From assembly GCA_947627245.1 (NCBI GenBank), contig CANQVH010000024.1, positions 1-45,106 on the forward strand: a stretch of 45,106 nucleotides of DNA, read 5' to 3'. Below, one piece after another: positions 8,760 through 16,663 of this stretch. Position numbers and translations under genes: made by a program. The stretch's first letter is position 1. Every line of letters starts with the position of its first letter. The notes under the pieces were generated by a model. It saw only the letters and a list, made by a program, of their open reading frames with translations, searched no databases and was not told the DNA's origin. This stretch comes from an uncultured Lachnospiraceae bacterium (GTDB taxonomy: Bacteria; Bacillota; Clostridia; Lachnospirales; Lachnospiraceae).

Positions 8760-8953
8760 GTACCTTCCTTTCTAACTATTGAATATAACTCTACCATGCA
8801 CGCCACAGACCGCTTTCTTCGAAAGCTATCGCTGCGTTCGCAGCTTCTGTCTGTGGCTGATGGGCGTCCCGCCCATCTCTCCAAATGAACATTCAGTCCA
8901 TCGCAGATAAATCTGCATGGCCTGTCTGTTCATTTTTCGCATGGCAAAACTGT
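8760..8953 (-). other. Highly structured spacer between trpX and trpY
   Basis: A 194-base gap inside the operon is almost entirely made of inverted repeats. (i) ATGAACA at 8885-8891 pairs with TGTTCAT at 8927-8933, enclosing CCAT/ATGG and GCAGAT/ATCTGC. (ii) GATGGGCG/CGCCCATC at 8859-8877 is a perfect 8-bp hairpin. (iii) GCCACAGAC at 8802-8810 pairs with GTCTGTGGC at 8849-8857, enclosing two hairpins (GCTTTC/GAAAGC and CTGCG/CGCAG), which gives a three-way junction. No U-run follows, so these are not simple terminators. They may protect the trpX mRNA or damp expression of trpY-trpZ, or be a copy of a small palindromic repeat family. Confidence 0.65.
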
Positions 8954-9955
8954 TTATTCAAACTCCTCAGCAGTCACCGTCTCCACAACGCCCGTGCAGA
9001 CCTCATCAAAACCGCTGTAGTCCAGACCAAGCGCCTCAGCGCTCTCGGTGTTGACCGTCGCGATACCGTTGTCAAAGGTCAGGATCGGGGTCTCTGCCGG
9101 ATCCGCGCCGCGCAGCACTTCCACTGCCAGATCAGCCGTTTCCGTGCCAAGATTCGTGTAGTCTACGCCGTAGCCGCAGAACGCGCCGTTCAGAGCAAAG
9201 GAATCCGCTCCGCCGTAATGCGCGATGCCTGCGTCAAGGAATTTCTCGTAGATTGCGAGCTCAGCCGTCATGATCGTGTTGTCGGACGGTGTGAAGATCG
9301 CATCGACGCCCTCTGCCACAAGTGCGTCCGCCGCCTGCGACACCTCGGTGTTGTTCGTACCGGTCTTCTCGATGTATTTGATGCCCTTTTCGTCCAGATA
9401 CGCCTTCGCGTCTGCGATCGCCTGCTTGGAAGCATCCTCAGACTGGCTGTAGAGCAGTCCTACATAGTCCACATCCGGATTCGCGATAAACATCAGGTCC
9501 AGCATTGCGTTCGTGTTGAGCGCATCGCTCGTACCGGTGATGTTTGAACCCGGAGCCTCCATAGACTCTGCAAGGCCGGCGCCTACCGGATCGGATACCG
9601 CCGAAAATACGACCGGGATCTGGTTGTCCTCTGTCGCAGCCTGCACGATCTGCGCCGCCGGCGTCGCGATCGGGATAATCACGTCTACCTCGTCCGCGAT
9701 CATCTGGGACGTCATCTGATTCATGGTCGTCGCGTCCGCCTGTCCGTTGTATACGTTGCCTTCATAAACGAACGTGTCCTCGCCCTCAGCGGAGATCGCG
9801 TCGAGCTCAGCCTCGATCGCGGCCTCGATCTGGTTCAGGGAAGCGTCGTCCACAAGCTGAAGGATACCTACCTTGTACTCTTCCGCGGATACCGCGCCTG
9901 CGATTATCGTCGCCAACGCTGCGGATACGACTACGCCTGTCAATACTTTCTTCAT
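8954..9955 (-). CDS. trpX: Tryptophan ABC transporter substrate-binding protein
   Basis: A 333-residue exported protein of the ABC_sub_bind (TrpX) family: signal peptide MKKVLTGVVVSAALATIIAG followed by AVSAEE, then the two-lobed binding fold with YKVGILQLVDDASLNQ, IPIATPAAQIVQAATED, PVVFSAVSDPVGAGL and FTPSDNTIMTAE. The usual lipobox cysteine is absent. A ribosome site (AAGGAG) lies 8 bases before the start. First gene after the Trp T-box leader, so expression should rise when tRNA-Trp is uncharged. The family also includes transporters of other substrates; tryptophan is assigned from the UGG specifier in the leader. Confidence 0.85.
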   Translation of the reverse strand: MKKVLTGVVVSAALATIIAGAVSAEEYKVGILQLVDDASLNQIEAAIEAELDAISAEGEDTFVYEGNVYNGQADATTMNQMTSQMIADEVDVIIPIATPAAQIVQAATEDNQIPVVFSAVSDPVGAGLAESMEAPGSNITGTSDALNTNAMLDLMFIANPDVDYVGLLYSQSEDASKQAIADAKAYLDEKGIKYIEKTGTNNTEVSQAADALVAEGVDAIFTPSDNTIMTAELAIYEKFLDAGIAHYGGADSFALNGAFCGYGVDYTNLGTETADLAVEVLRGADPAETPILTFDNGIATVNTESAEALGLDYSGFDEVCTGVVETVTAEEFE

Positions 9956-10090
9956 AATATTCTCTCCTTTTCTTTTAGGCCTCCCGGGCCGATTGATTCA
10001 AAGGATTAACCGGTGAGTTGAATGAGCCGTGCTCAACCTTGAAAAAACTTCGCTTTCCTCGGTCGCGGGCTCCTCGCCGGGGCGGCATCG

Positions 10091-10123
10091 CGCTCTTCCA
10101 GAGAGCGATTGCTTTCGCGAAAG
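10091..10123 (-). other. Two short hairpins between the leader terminator and trpX
   Basis: CGCTCT/AGAGCG (10091-10107) and the palindrome CTTTCGCGAAAG (10112-10123) follow the leader terminator. The remaining leader to 9956 shows no reading frame I can support. Confidence 0.4.
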
Positions 10124-10152
10124 AAAACCGCCTCAGAATTTATCTGAGACGG
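10120..10152 (-). terminator. T-box leader terminator
   Basis: CCGTCTCAGA pairs with TCTGAGGCGG (10 bp with one G-U), a five-base loop, followed by TTTTCTTT on the minus strand. It is the OFF-state terminator of the Trp T-box. Confidence 0.88.
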
Positions 10153-10396
10153 TAATAAAATCTTATTATCGCGGTGCCACTCACTTTGACATAATGTCCA
10201 CTCTCGCATGTACCTTCATACACTCCTGATTGATAACGGGTTCGGTTCCCGGCGGCTCCTACTCTCTGACGATTTCAGGCTGCCCTCAAAAGTCCATTCG
10301 GCAAACGGCTCCATACTGCAATCCCACCACCTGCAGCTCTCTGTAATCTCGCTCAGATGCCTACTACTCTTTCTCATCGGTTTCATCCTTTGTTGT
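10120..10396 (-). promoter_or_regulatory. T-box riboswitch leader, tryptophan specific (UGG specifier)
   Basis: The leader RNA of the trpXYZ operon. Stem I carries the AGAGAG and GGTGGTG elements typical of T-boxes, and the specifier loop reads GAATGGAC, with the UGG (Trp) codon at 10296-10294. The T-box sequence GTGGCACCGCG lies at 10180-10170, able to pair with the NCCA end of uncharged tRNA. It is followed by the terminator at 10120-10152. Uncharged tRNA-Trp should stabilise the antiterminator and allow transcription of the transporter. The call rests on all three conserved parts in the right order. Confidence 0.93.
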
Positions 10397-10401
10397 GTTA
10401 A

Positions 10402-10430
10402 AGTGTACCACCGGCCTGTGTATTTGTCAA
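10402..10430 (-). promoter_or_regulatory. Promoter of the trp transport operon
   Basis: TTGACA (10430-10425), 17 bases, TACACT (10407-10402). The -35 box overlaps the stop codon of the upstream toxin gene. Transcription would start near 10396, right before the T-box stem I. Confidence 0.85.
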
Positions 10431-10750
10431 TTAGAAATTTCTGTGCGATCATCGATCATTCCATCGACCCTGACGCACGCCGCTTCCTCATCGACCTGAT
10501 AGATCAAAAAAATCCCGGGAAGCATATCTCTTACCCGGTACCGCTTTGGAATTTCTTTCATATGCGCGCTTCCGGACAACGGATTTTCCCTGAGCGCCGC
10601 GATGCAGTCCTCAAGACTTTTCAGGAAATCGTATGCGCCCGTCCTTCCGTCGTTTTCCAGTTGCTGCTGCATCAGCCGCTCAAGCTGGCATACCGCGTCC
10701 GGCGCGAAATCAACCCGAAACATAACTCCGTCCTCCCCCGTCTTTCCCAT
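10427..10750 (-). CDS. RelE/ParE-type toxin
   Basis: A 107-residue protein with the RelE/ParE pattern: a helical part (FAPDAVCQLERLMQQQLE), then ENPLSGSAHMKEIPKRYRVRDMLPGIFLIYQVD, which has the basic residues and beta-strands of the toxin fold. Such toxins cut mRNA on the ribosome (RelE) or poison gyrase (ParE); which applies cannot be read here. The start at 10750 has a perfect AGGAGG six bases upstream and overlaps the antitoxin gene by 41 bases; a second possible start at 10723 (MFRVDFAPDA) also has a GGAGG upstream and would give a 98-residue protein. The stop codon overlaps the trp operon -35 box. Confidence 0.78.
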   Translation of the reverse strand: MGKTGEDGVMFRVDFAPDAVCQLERLMQQQLENDGRTGAYDFLKSLEDCIAALRENPLSGSAHMKEIPKRYRVRDMLPGIFLIYQVDEEAACVRVDGMIDDRTEISN

Positions 10751-11027
10751 CGCGCTCCTCCTGCGCGGTTATGGTCCGAAGCCTCTCGCAAACCGTCTCG
10801 GCCGGAATATCGCGCACGCCCATCAGCCGCAGTTCCTCGGCTTCAACCAGCCGCTCGCGAAGCTCCAGACGGCGTTCCCGCCGGTTAAATGTATCGATGT
10901 CCATCACCACCAGATCACCCACGCCGTTTTTTGTCAAAAAGATCGGTTCTTTCGTCTTTCTGCACAGCTTGGAGATCGTATTGTAGTTCTGCCTGATTAC
11001 CGCCGACGGCCTGATTATAATATGCAT
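10710..11027 (-). CDS. Phd/YefM-type antitoxin
   Basis: A 105-residue protein with the Phd/YefM pattern: an N-terminal DNA-binding part (MHIIIRPSAVIRQNYNTISK, PIFLTKNGVGDLVVMDID) and a charged, helical C-terminus expected to wrap the toxin. Normally represses its own promoter together with the toxin. Start chosen at 11027 (ATG with AGGGG about 8 bases upstream); a GTG 18 bases earlier is less likely. It overlaps the toxin gene, giving a coupled antitoxin-toxin operon. Confidence 0.8.
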   Translation of the reverse strand: MHIIIRPSAVIRQNYNTISKLCRKTKEPIFLTKNGVGDLVVMDIDTFNRRERRLELRERLVEAEELRLMGVRDIPAETVCERLRTITAQEERDGKDGGGRSYVSG

Positions 11028-11089
11028 CCTCTGTCCCCTGCCCACCTATGTTGTTGCAAAAGCTCCCCGCGTAGTCTGTAATTCTGAGC

Positions 11090-11941
11090 CTACAGGAAAA
11101 TTCCCGCCGCCTGAAGCACAATGCGCAGGAAAAGATTGGAATCATACAGATATCCCAAGATCCTGCTTTGCTGTATCATGGACATCAGGTACAGGCCGCC
11201 CTCGGTCGCGGAAGCCGCCGAGACAGCCATAAAGAAAATCCACAGCAGAAACAGCATCTGAAGCAGCCCGAGCAAAAGTCCGGCCACACGGTTTAACATG
11301 CTAAGCACCGGCGCCTGCGATAAGATATCCAGCGCGGCGATCACCATTCTCAGAGCGATCTGAACAAGCAGAAACGCCACGATAAAGGAGATGACATTCA
11401 GGATCACTGTCGCGCTAAACTGGACAACATACTCCTGAAAGGTAGATACTCCAAGCCTGCGGTATCCCTCGGCGTTGTTGTTTCCGAGCAACTGGTCGCG
11501 AAAAATCTTCGGGAGCGGAAGATTCTCAATCAGCTCATTCTGCGCGGAGCTGTCATAGCCCTCCTGCTCCATCAGCGCCATGATCTCTCCCTGCTCCATA
11601 TTCTGATATATATCGGGCGCCACGTCCGCCAAGCTGTCCGCGCCAAGCACGCCGGCAAACTGATCCGCCGAAATGTTGCCTCCGGGCGCCGCCAAACCAT
11701 CCGTGCCGAGCGCGCCGGCGATCTGATCCTCCACGACTTCACGGCACTGCTTCACGATCATATCATAGACCGGCGTGCTGTTTTTCAGAAAATCAGTCAC
11801 GTAAGGCAGGCACACGGAAACGAGCACCACGGAAACCACGAGCGAAAGCAGGGACGCGAGCTTTCGTACAAATCCCTTGCAGTATCCCGTAACGGCAAAT
11901 ATCACAGTCAGTATGATCACAACAATCTCAAGAATATTCAT
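11090..11941 (-). CDS. CvpA family membrane protein
   Basis: A 283-residue membrane protein of the CvpA (colicin V production) family: MNILEIVVIILTVIFAVTGY with the GYCKGFVRKLASL turn, about four hydrophobic segments, and a long extracytoplasmic insert between helices two and three (about residues 60-160). CvpA proteins are widespread envelope proteins of poorly known role. It starts 29 bases after the DUF5711 stop with GGGAGG upstream, so it is probably cotranscribed with that gene. Confidence 0.78.
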   Translation of the reverse strand: MNILEIVVIILTVIFAVTGYCKGFVRKLASLLSLVVSVVLVSVCLPYVTDFLKNSTPVYDMIVKQCREVVEDQIAGALGTDGLAAPGGNISADQFAGVLGADSLADVAPDIYQNMEQGEIMALMEQEGYDSSAQNELIENLPLPKIFRDQLLGNNNAEGYRRLGVSTFQEYVVQFSATVILNVISFIVAFLLVQIALRMVIAALDILSQAPVLSMLNRVAGLLLGLLQMLFLLWIFFMAVSAASATEGGLYLMSMIQQSRILGYLYDSNLFLRIVLQAAGIFL

Positions 11942-11970
11942 ATCCGCCTCCCGATATCAAAAGGCAATCG

Positions 11971-13263
11971 CTAACTGATGCGGATCCTGTCAAAGCTGTC
12001 TCTGGTAACGACCAGATATCTTCTGAATTCCGAAAAATAAAATATATCCGTGATTTCCTTCTCATAATCCGCAGCAAACCGTTTTCTTCCCGAACCCGTG
12101 AAAATGCTGCAGCCCTTGTCACTGTACATCAGGATCTGGCCGTTTTCGATCTTGATCTCCTCAAACTCCGCGTTGATATCTTTCGAGGCCTTGCGCCTTC
12201 CATTGTAATTGTAGATCTCCATGCGGTAATCATACTCCTCCGTGCTTCCCCGGAAAAGAAATCCGATCCGCTTTTCGTCGTGGAAGCAGCTCACAATCTC
12301 CTCGTCAAATTCCACGGAGGCCGCCTTTTTCGGAGCGTCCCCGCCCCGGAAAACGACAAACCCGCGGTCAGACACCGCCACGCAGCGCGAATTGCCGACA
12401 AAACAGATCTCCGGCATCACAACATCCTCGAAGCTCTCCTGTCCGACTACATGATCGTCCTTCGTCTGTCCGGCCGATCCGAAATGATAAAACACGACAT
12501 CGCTCGAAATGATCCCGTCGTCCGTTTTCAAATAAGAGACGGCCAGCTTCTGCCCGTCCGGAGACACGTCGATATCCAGCGGGTATCCGGAATCGGAGAT
12601 CGTCGTCTTATCGCTCATGATCGAAGTACCGTCCGCGCGGTACATATTCACCCATGTAACGTCATCTTCCTGCAAAACAACCGCCACCACGCCCTGTCTG
12701 GACACACGAATCTTGAGGATCGGCAGCAGTGTCTCAAAATTTCCGACCAGCCCATCCTTGTCCACCACATAAATCTGATTTCCCTGCTGCTCCGCCACCG
12801 CCATCGTATTTCCGCAGATGTCCGCGATCGGCGCCTGCATATTGTAGGTGATGCTCCATTTCAGTTCGTTGCTTCTCGTAACGCACGAAATGCCGTCTGA
12901 GTTGTAGCGGTACAGGTTTTTCCCCGCCGTCTCATACCTTGTCCCCGCCGATACTTCATTCGGAACAGACGACGTGATCACATAATCCTGAAACTCGTGA
13001 TGATTGTTGTACAGGATAAACCCGCCCGCGATGCAGACGATGAGCGCTGCCGCGATCACCCTCTTGCGGAAAAGCCACCTGCGGCTGCGCGCAAGCTTCT
13101 CCCTGAGGCTGCCTCCCAGCGCATCCTTCGCCGGAAAACCGTCAGACGGCAGCGATGTCTCTTCGATCTGTATTTCTTCCTCCAGATCCGGATCCTCGTC
13201 CAACCGCAAAAAATGCAGTTTTTCAAGGACCCGATCCAGTTTTTCTTTCCATTTGCTGTTCAT
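11971..13263 (-). CDS. DUF5711-like membrane-anchored beta-propeller protein
   Basis: A 430-residue protein. Residues 1-65 are cytoplasmic and charged, a single membrane helix lies at about 67-86 (VIAAALIVCIAGGFILY), and the rest is an extracytoplasmic domain with repeated four-strand blades (for example GISCVTRSNELKWSI, GLVGNFETLLPILKI, MNMYRADGT-like segments), as in WD40/PQQ-type propellers. I recall this arrangement as the DUF5711 family of Lachnospiraceae; function unknown. A promoter lies at 13388-13416. Confidence 0.7.
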   Translation of the reverse strand: MNSKWKEKLDRVLEKLHFLRLDEDPDLEEEIQIEETSLPSDGFPAKDALGGSLREKLARSRRWLFRKRVIAAALIVCIAGGFILYNNHHEFQDYVITSSVPNEVSAGTRYETAGKNLYRYNSDGISCVTRSNELKWSITYNMQAPIADICGNTMAVAEQQGNQIYVVDKDGLVGNFETLLPILKIRVSRQGVVAVVLQEDDVTWVNMYRADGTSIMSDKTTISDSGYPLDIDVSPDGQKLAVSYLKTDDGIISSDVVFYHFGSAGQTKDDHVVGQESFEDVVMPEICFVGNSRCVAVSDRGFVVFRGGDAPKKAASVEFDEEIVSCFHDEKRIGFLFRGSTEEYDYRMEIYNYNGRRKASKDINAEFEEIKIENGQILMYSDKGCSIFTGSGRKRFAADYEKEITDIFYFSEFRRYLVVTRDSFDRIRIS

Positions 13264-13387
13264 TTGCCGTTCCTTTTATCCCTGTTCGCGCCCCGGAAAC
13301 AGGACGGCCGGTCGTGCGCCGTCTTCCGATCACAGGGTTCCATATTTCGTTCTCGTACATATAATAGATTAAATCTCATCGTTAATT

Positions 13388-13416
13388 ACTATAGCAGAAT
13401 CAGAGGGCAAACGCAA
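13388..13416 (-). promoter_or_regulatory. Promoter of the DUF5711-cvpA genes
   Basis: TTGCGT (13416-13411), 17 bases, TATAGT (13393-13388) on the minus strand, in the 201-base gap after the LysM gene. The -10 box is good, the -35 fair. Confidence 0.6.
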
Positions 13417-13464
13417 CAAAACCTTATATTTTTCGGAAAACGGACTGCGGCGCCCTTTACCGCT

Positions 13465-14874
13465 CTACGGAAGTACAATCCTCTGCCCGGGAAGGATCAC
13501 GTTCGCATCCTCGATCCCGTTCACCTCGCAGATCTCCGCGATCCGATCCGTTGATCCGTAATACCGGCTGCAGATCTTCGCCAGCGTATCGCCTTCCTTG
13601 ATCACATATCCGGCTTGCGTATGGCGCACCGCCACGGCTTCTTTGGCGTCCTGTGCGCCGTCTGCATCGGGAGCGGGAGTTTCCGTGACGCTCTGCGTCA
13701 GGTCGGACGAGGAATTCTCTGTGACGTCCTGCGCAGGGACAGATGCGGAATTCTCTACCGTATTCTGCGCCGAGGCAGATACCGGATTGTCCGCGCCATC
13801 CTGCACTGAGGCGGACGCCGGATTGTCTGCGCTATCCTGCACTGAGGCGGATGCCGGATTCTCCGCGACGGCTTCCTGCGATTCGGAAGCGGGCGTCTCC
13901 GTGTTGTCCTCCAAATCAGAACTCTCCCAGAACGTGTCCGGTCCGGCCAGCGCCGCCTCTTCCGCAGCCTTCTGGACCGCATTGTACTGGGCCGCACTCA
14001 TCGCCGCGGCATTCTGCGCCTTCTCTTTATCAACCGCAGTATCCGACTGCGCCTTCGCGCCCTCCGAAAGCTCCGTCGTTCCCTGTGCATTTTGCCCGGA
14101 CGTCTCGTCGTCTGTCTCGACGCCGTTCTGATCGTTCTCCACCTCTGCCTGCGGCTGATATACCGGGCTCGCTTCCCCGGCAGAGAGGCCGCGCAGCATC
14201 CGGATGTCCTCCATGCGGTTCACGACGATCGCCCCGATAATCAATATCGTAATGACAAAAAACGAGCTTGCCATACGCAGGAAACTGCTGTGCTTCTGCT
14301 CTCCCTTCTCCTTTATCTTTTCACGGAAGCTGCGGATTGCGCGGTCCGGAACACTTTCCTTCTCTACGCTGTCGTCCCTGAACAGTTCCATCAGGTATTC
14401 CTGCATCCTTTTGTTCTGCTCATAAAACACGAAATATCCCCGCAGCCTGCGGTACTGTTCTTCCTCGGTCCGGTAAAGCGTCTCTTCCTGATCCTGAAGA
14501 TGATAGATCAGCTTTCCCGACTCCGGGATCCATGCGCCAAGCGTTTTCATGCGCTCCATCGGATACGCGCCGATCACGCACAGTCCCTGTACGGCCCAGT
14601 CCCCGAAAAACTTCTCGTACTCCTGCCGGATCGCCTCACGCTGCTGCGGCTCCTGTATCTCCGCCGGTATCTCGAAGACTCCTCTGATAAATACGTACGT
14701 CAGATCCTCTGTTTCCTGCTGTTCTCCGAAAAAGACTCCCAGATATCCTTTGTCCTCCTGCTGCCCTCTCTTGCGGATCCACGTCATCACGTAATCCTCA
14801 ATGCAAACTCTTTCTCTTCCGCTGATCTCCCCTATCTGGCGTATGTTTTTCGGCAGAGCCGGCCCTTTTTCCAT
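13465..14874 (-). CDS. LysM-domain membrane protein with repeat linker
   Basis: A 469-residue protein. Residues 1-200 are a cytoplasmic domain I cannot name with confidence (RERVCIEDYVMTWI, then alternating strands and helices). A membrane helix lies at about 205-222 (FFVITILIIGAIVVN), followed by an acidic Ala/Ser-rich linker with about 12-residue repeats of the ASASVQDSADNP kind (about 330-390), and a C-terminal LysM domain (about 420-469, YVIKEGDTLAKICSRYYGS ... NVILPGQRIVLP). The LysM should bind peptidoglycan, so the protein would link the membrane to the wall. The linker repeats look able to vary in number. The start is divergent from yyaC, 173 bases away. Confidence 0.8.
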   Translation of the reverse strand: MEKGPALPKNIRQIGEISGRERVCIEDYVMTWIRKRGQQEDKGYLGVFFGEQQETEDLTYVFIRGVFEIPAEIQEPQQREAIRQEYEKFFGDWAVQGLCVIGAYPMERMKTLGAWIPESGKLIYHLQDQEETLYRTEEEQYRRLRGYFVFYEQNKRMQEYLMELFRDDSVEKESVPDRAIRSFREKIKEKGEQKHSSFLRMASSFFVITILIIGAIVVNRMEDIRMLRGLSAGEASPVYQPQAEVENDQNGVETDDETSGQNAQGTTELSEGAKAQSDTAVDKEKAQNAAAMSAAQYNAVQKAAEEAALAGPDTFWESSDLEDNTETPASESQEAVAENPASASVQDSADNPASASVQDGADNPVSASAQNTVENSASVPAQDVTENSSSDLTQSVTETPAPDADGAQDAKEAVAVRHTQAGYVIKEGDTLAKICSRYYGSTDRIAEICEVNGIEDANVILPGQRIVLP

Positions 14875-14981
14875 ACTCCTCTCACTCCTTTTTCTTTGTC
14901 TGCCACTACCTTACCATATACTCTATGCGGAATTTATCGTTTCATGGACAAAATTAAAATTTTTTTCGGCGTTTCCCGAAT

Positions 14982-15010
14982 GAATATTCCTGTTTGGGAA
15001 TGGATAAAAT
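14982..15010 (+). promoter_or_regulatory. Sigma-F-like (forespore) promoter of yyaC
   Basis: GAATA (14982-14986), 15 bases, GGATAAAAT (15002-15010). The second box fits the sigma-F -10 pattern GGNNANANT exactly and the first approximates its -35 box. It lies 37 bases before the yyaC start. No convincing sigma-A promoter is visible in the same gap. Confidence 0.5.
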
Positions 15011-15047
15011 AGAAAAAATCTTATTGGAACTGTGAGGGAGGCAGCCT

Positions 15048-15683
15048 ATGCGGCCAATTTTTCAATCTATGTGCAAAAATTTATCGGTTTTCCGTCGGGG
15101 AGAGGCCGTCTCAACCGCGTTTTCTCATCCGGTCGGCACAGTCGGCACGGATGAGACATGCCTTCCTTTCGACGAGCCTGCGCCGCTCTGCACGGACCGC
15201 CTGCGCAGGCTGCTAAACGAGACCGCTTCCGACGCCGCACCGGTCATCCTGTGCATCGGCACCGACCGCCTGATCGGAGACTGTCTCGGTCCGTTCCTCG
15301 GCACGCTGCTTGAGAAGGCCGCAGAAGACCGGCTGCCCGTATACGGGACGCTTTCCAACGCCGTCCATGCGCTGAATCTCCCGGAGATCTATGCGCAGAT
15401 AAAAAAGAAGCATCCTGACCGCGCAGTCATTGCGGTGGATGCTTCTCTCGGCTCTCGTGAGCAAATCGGTTCTGTTTTTGTGAGATCCGGCAGTCTGCGC
15501 CCCGGAGCAGGAGTCCGCAAAGCACTCCCGGAAGCCGGCGACATCTCGATCACCGGCATCGTCGGCACCTACGGTTCACAGCCGTATCTGAATCTGCAGA
15601 CGGTCCGGCTCTCCACGATCGCCGCGATGGCCGACAAGATCTGCGGCTGTATTCTGGATGTCTGCCTGTGCCATAATATTTAA
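15048..15683 (+). CDS. yyaC: Spore protease-like protein YyaC (DUF1256)
   Basis: A 211-residue protein of the YyaC/DUF1256 sporulation family: VILCIGTDRLIGDCLGPFLG, GTLSNAVHALNLPEIY, AVDASLGSREQIGSVFV and TGIVGTYGSQPYLNLQTVRL are the conserved blocks, related to the Gpr-type germination protease fold. The role in B. subtilis is sporulation-linked but not well defined. Start chosen for GGGAGG seven bases upstream. It is the only plus-strand gene in the core part, and stands between LysM and recR, with a sigma-F-like promoter. Confidence 0.88.
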   Translation: MRPIFQSMCKNLSVFRRGEAVSTAFSHPVGTVGTDETCLPFDEPAPLCTDRLRRLLNETASDAAPVILCIGTDRLIGDCLGPFLGTLLEKAAEDRLPVYGTLSNAVHALNLPEIYAQIKKKHPDRAVIAVDASLGSREQIGSVFVRSGSLRPGAGVRKALPEAGDISITGIVGTYGSQPYLNLQTVRLSTIAAMADKICGCILDVCLCHNI

Positions 15684-15697
15684 TGAAAGCTTTTTCC

Positions 15698-16294
15698 TCA
15701 GAGCTCCACACGCCCCTCAAGCGCGCGCAGAAGCGTCACCTCGTCGATGTATTCCAAGTCGCCGCCCACCGGCACGCCGCTCGCAATGCGGCTGACCTTG
15801 ATCCCGGTCGGCTTGATCAGCTTGCTGATGTACATTGCCGTGGTCTCACCCTCTAAGCTGGAATTCGTAGCGATGATCACCTCGTTCACTTCGCCCTGAA
15901 GCCGCTGCATCAGCTCCTTCAGGCGGATATCCCCCGGACCGATCCCAAGCATCGGCGAGATCGCGCCGTGCAGCACATGATAGACGCCCTCATATTTGCC
16001 CGTCTTTTCATACGCCGCAAGATCTCTCGTGCTCTCCACGACCATGATCGTCTTTTTGTCCCTTGCAGGATTGCTGCAGATCGGACAGATCTCCTGATCC
16101 GTCAGCGTGCAGCATTCCTTGCAGTATCGGACGTTCGCCCGCGCCTCCGTGATGGCCTGCGCCAACTGCTCCGCCTGCTCTTTCGGCATGTGAATGATGT
16201 AAAAAGCAAGCCGCTGCGCGGACTTCCCGCCGATCCCCGGCAGGGAGGAAAGCTGCTCGATCAGCCGCGACATCTGACTTCCGTAGTAATCCAT
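15698..16294 (-). CDS. recR: Recombination protein RecR
   Basis: A 198-residue recombination mediator acting with RecF/RecO to load RecA at gaps. It has the N-terminal helix-hairpin-helix (LSSLPGIGGKSAQRLAFYII), the four-cysteine zinc finger (CKECCTLTDQEICPIC, about 57-72), the Toprim domain (MVVESTRDLAAYEKTGKY, GDIRLKELMQRL) and the C-terminal IASGVPVGGDLEYIDEVTL motif. Full length. The ATG shares its first base with the last base of the ybaB stop, so translation is coupled. Confidence 0.97.
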   Translation of the reverse strand: MDYYGSQMSRLIEQLSSLPGIGGKSAQRLAFYIIHMPKEQAEQLAQAITEARANVRYCKECCTLTDQEICPICSNPARDKKTIMVVESTRDLAAYEKTGKYEGVYHVLHGAISPMLGIGPGDIRLKELMQRLQGEVNEVIIATNSSLEGETTAMYISKLIKPTGIKVSRIASGVPVGGDLEYIDEVTLLRALEGRVEL

Positions 16295-16650
16295 CAGAAT
16301 CCGAAACCTCCCAGTCCTCCAAGTCCGCCGGTCAGCTTCGCCATCGCGGAAGATGCGGCCTCCTCTGCCTTTCGCAGCGCCTCATTCACAGCCGCCGCGA
16401 TCAGGTCCTCCAGCATCTCAATATCGTCCGGATCTACGACCTCCTCCGTCAGCTTCACCTTCGTCACCTCGCGCTTTCCGGTGACCGTAACCTCCACGGC
16501 CCCGCCGCCGGCGGCCGCCGTAAACTCCTGCTCTTCAAGCGCTTTCTGATTCTCCTCCATCTGCTTCTGCATCTTCTGCGCCTGCTTCATCAGGTTGTTC
16601 ATGTTCCCCGGCATACCCATGCCGCCCGGAAATCCTCCGCGTTTCGCCAT
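16294..16650 (-). CDS. Nucleoid-associated protein, YbaB/EbfC family
   Basis: A 118-residue DNA-binding protein ([19 protein letters not shown], then the long helix [21 protein letters not shown] and strands [21 protein letters not shown]). Forms dimers that bind and bridge DNA. It sits between dnaX and recR as in most Firmicutes. Start chosen at 16650 for GGAGGG upstream; a longer reading frame reaches into dnaX but lacks support. The C-terminus is glycine-rich. Confidence 0.95.
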   Translation of the reverse strand: MAKRGGFPGGMGMPGNMNNLMKQAQKMQKQMEENQKALEEQEFTAAAGGGAVEVTVTGKREVTKVKLTEEVVDPDDIEMLEDLIAAAVNEALRKAEEAASSAMAKLTGGLGGLGGFGF

Positions 16651-16663
16651 AGTTTTCCCTCCG

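Noticed and set aside
8759..8884. Longer start for trpY.
   Set aside because: The extra codons are the structured spacer; the ATG at 8758 has a good ribosome site and begins the membrane protein.
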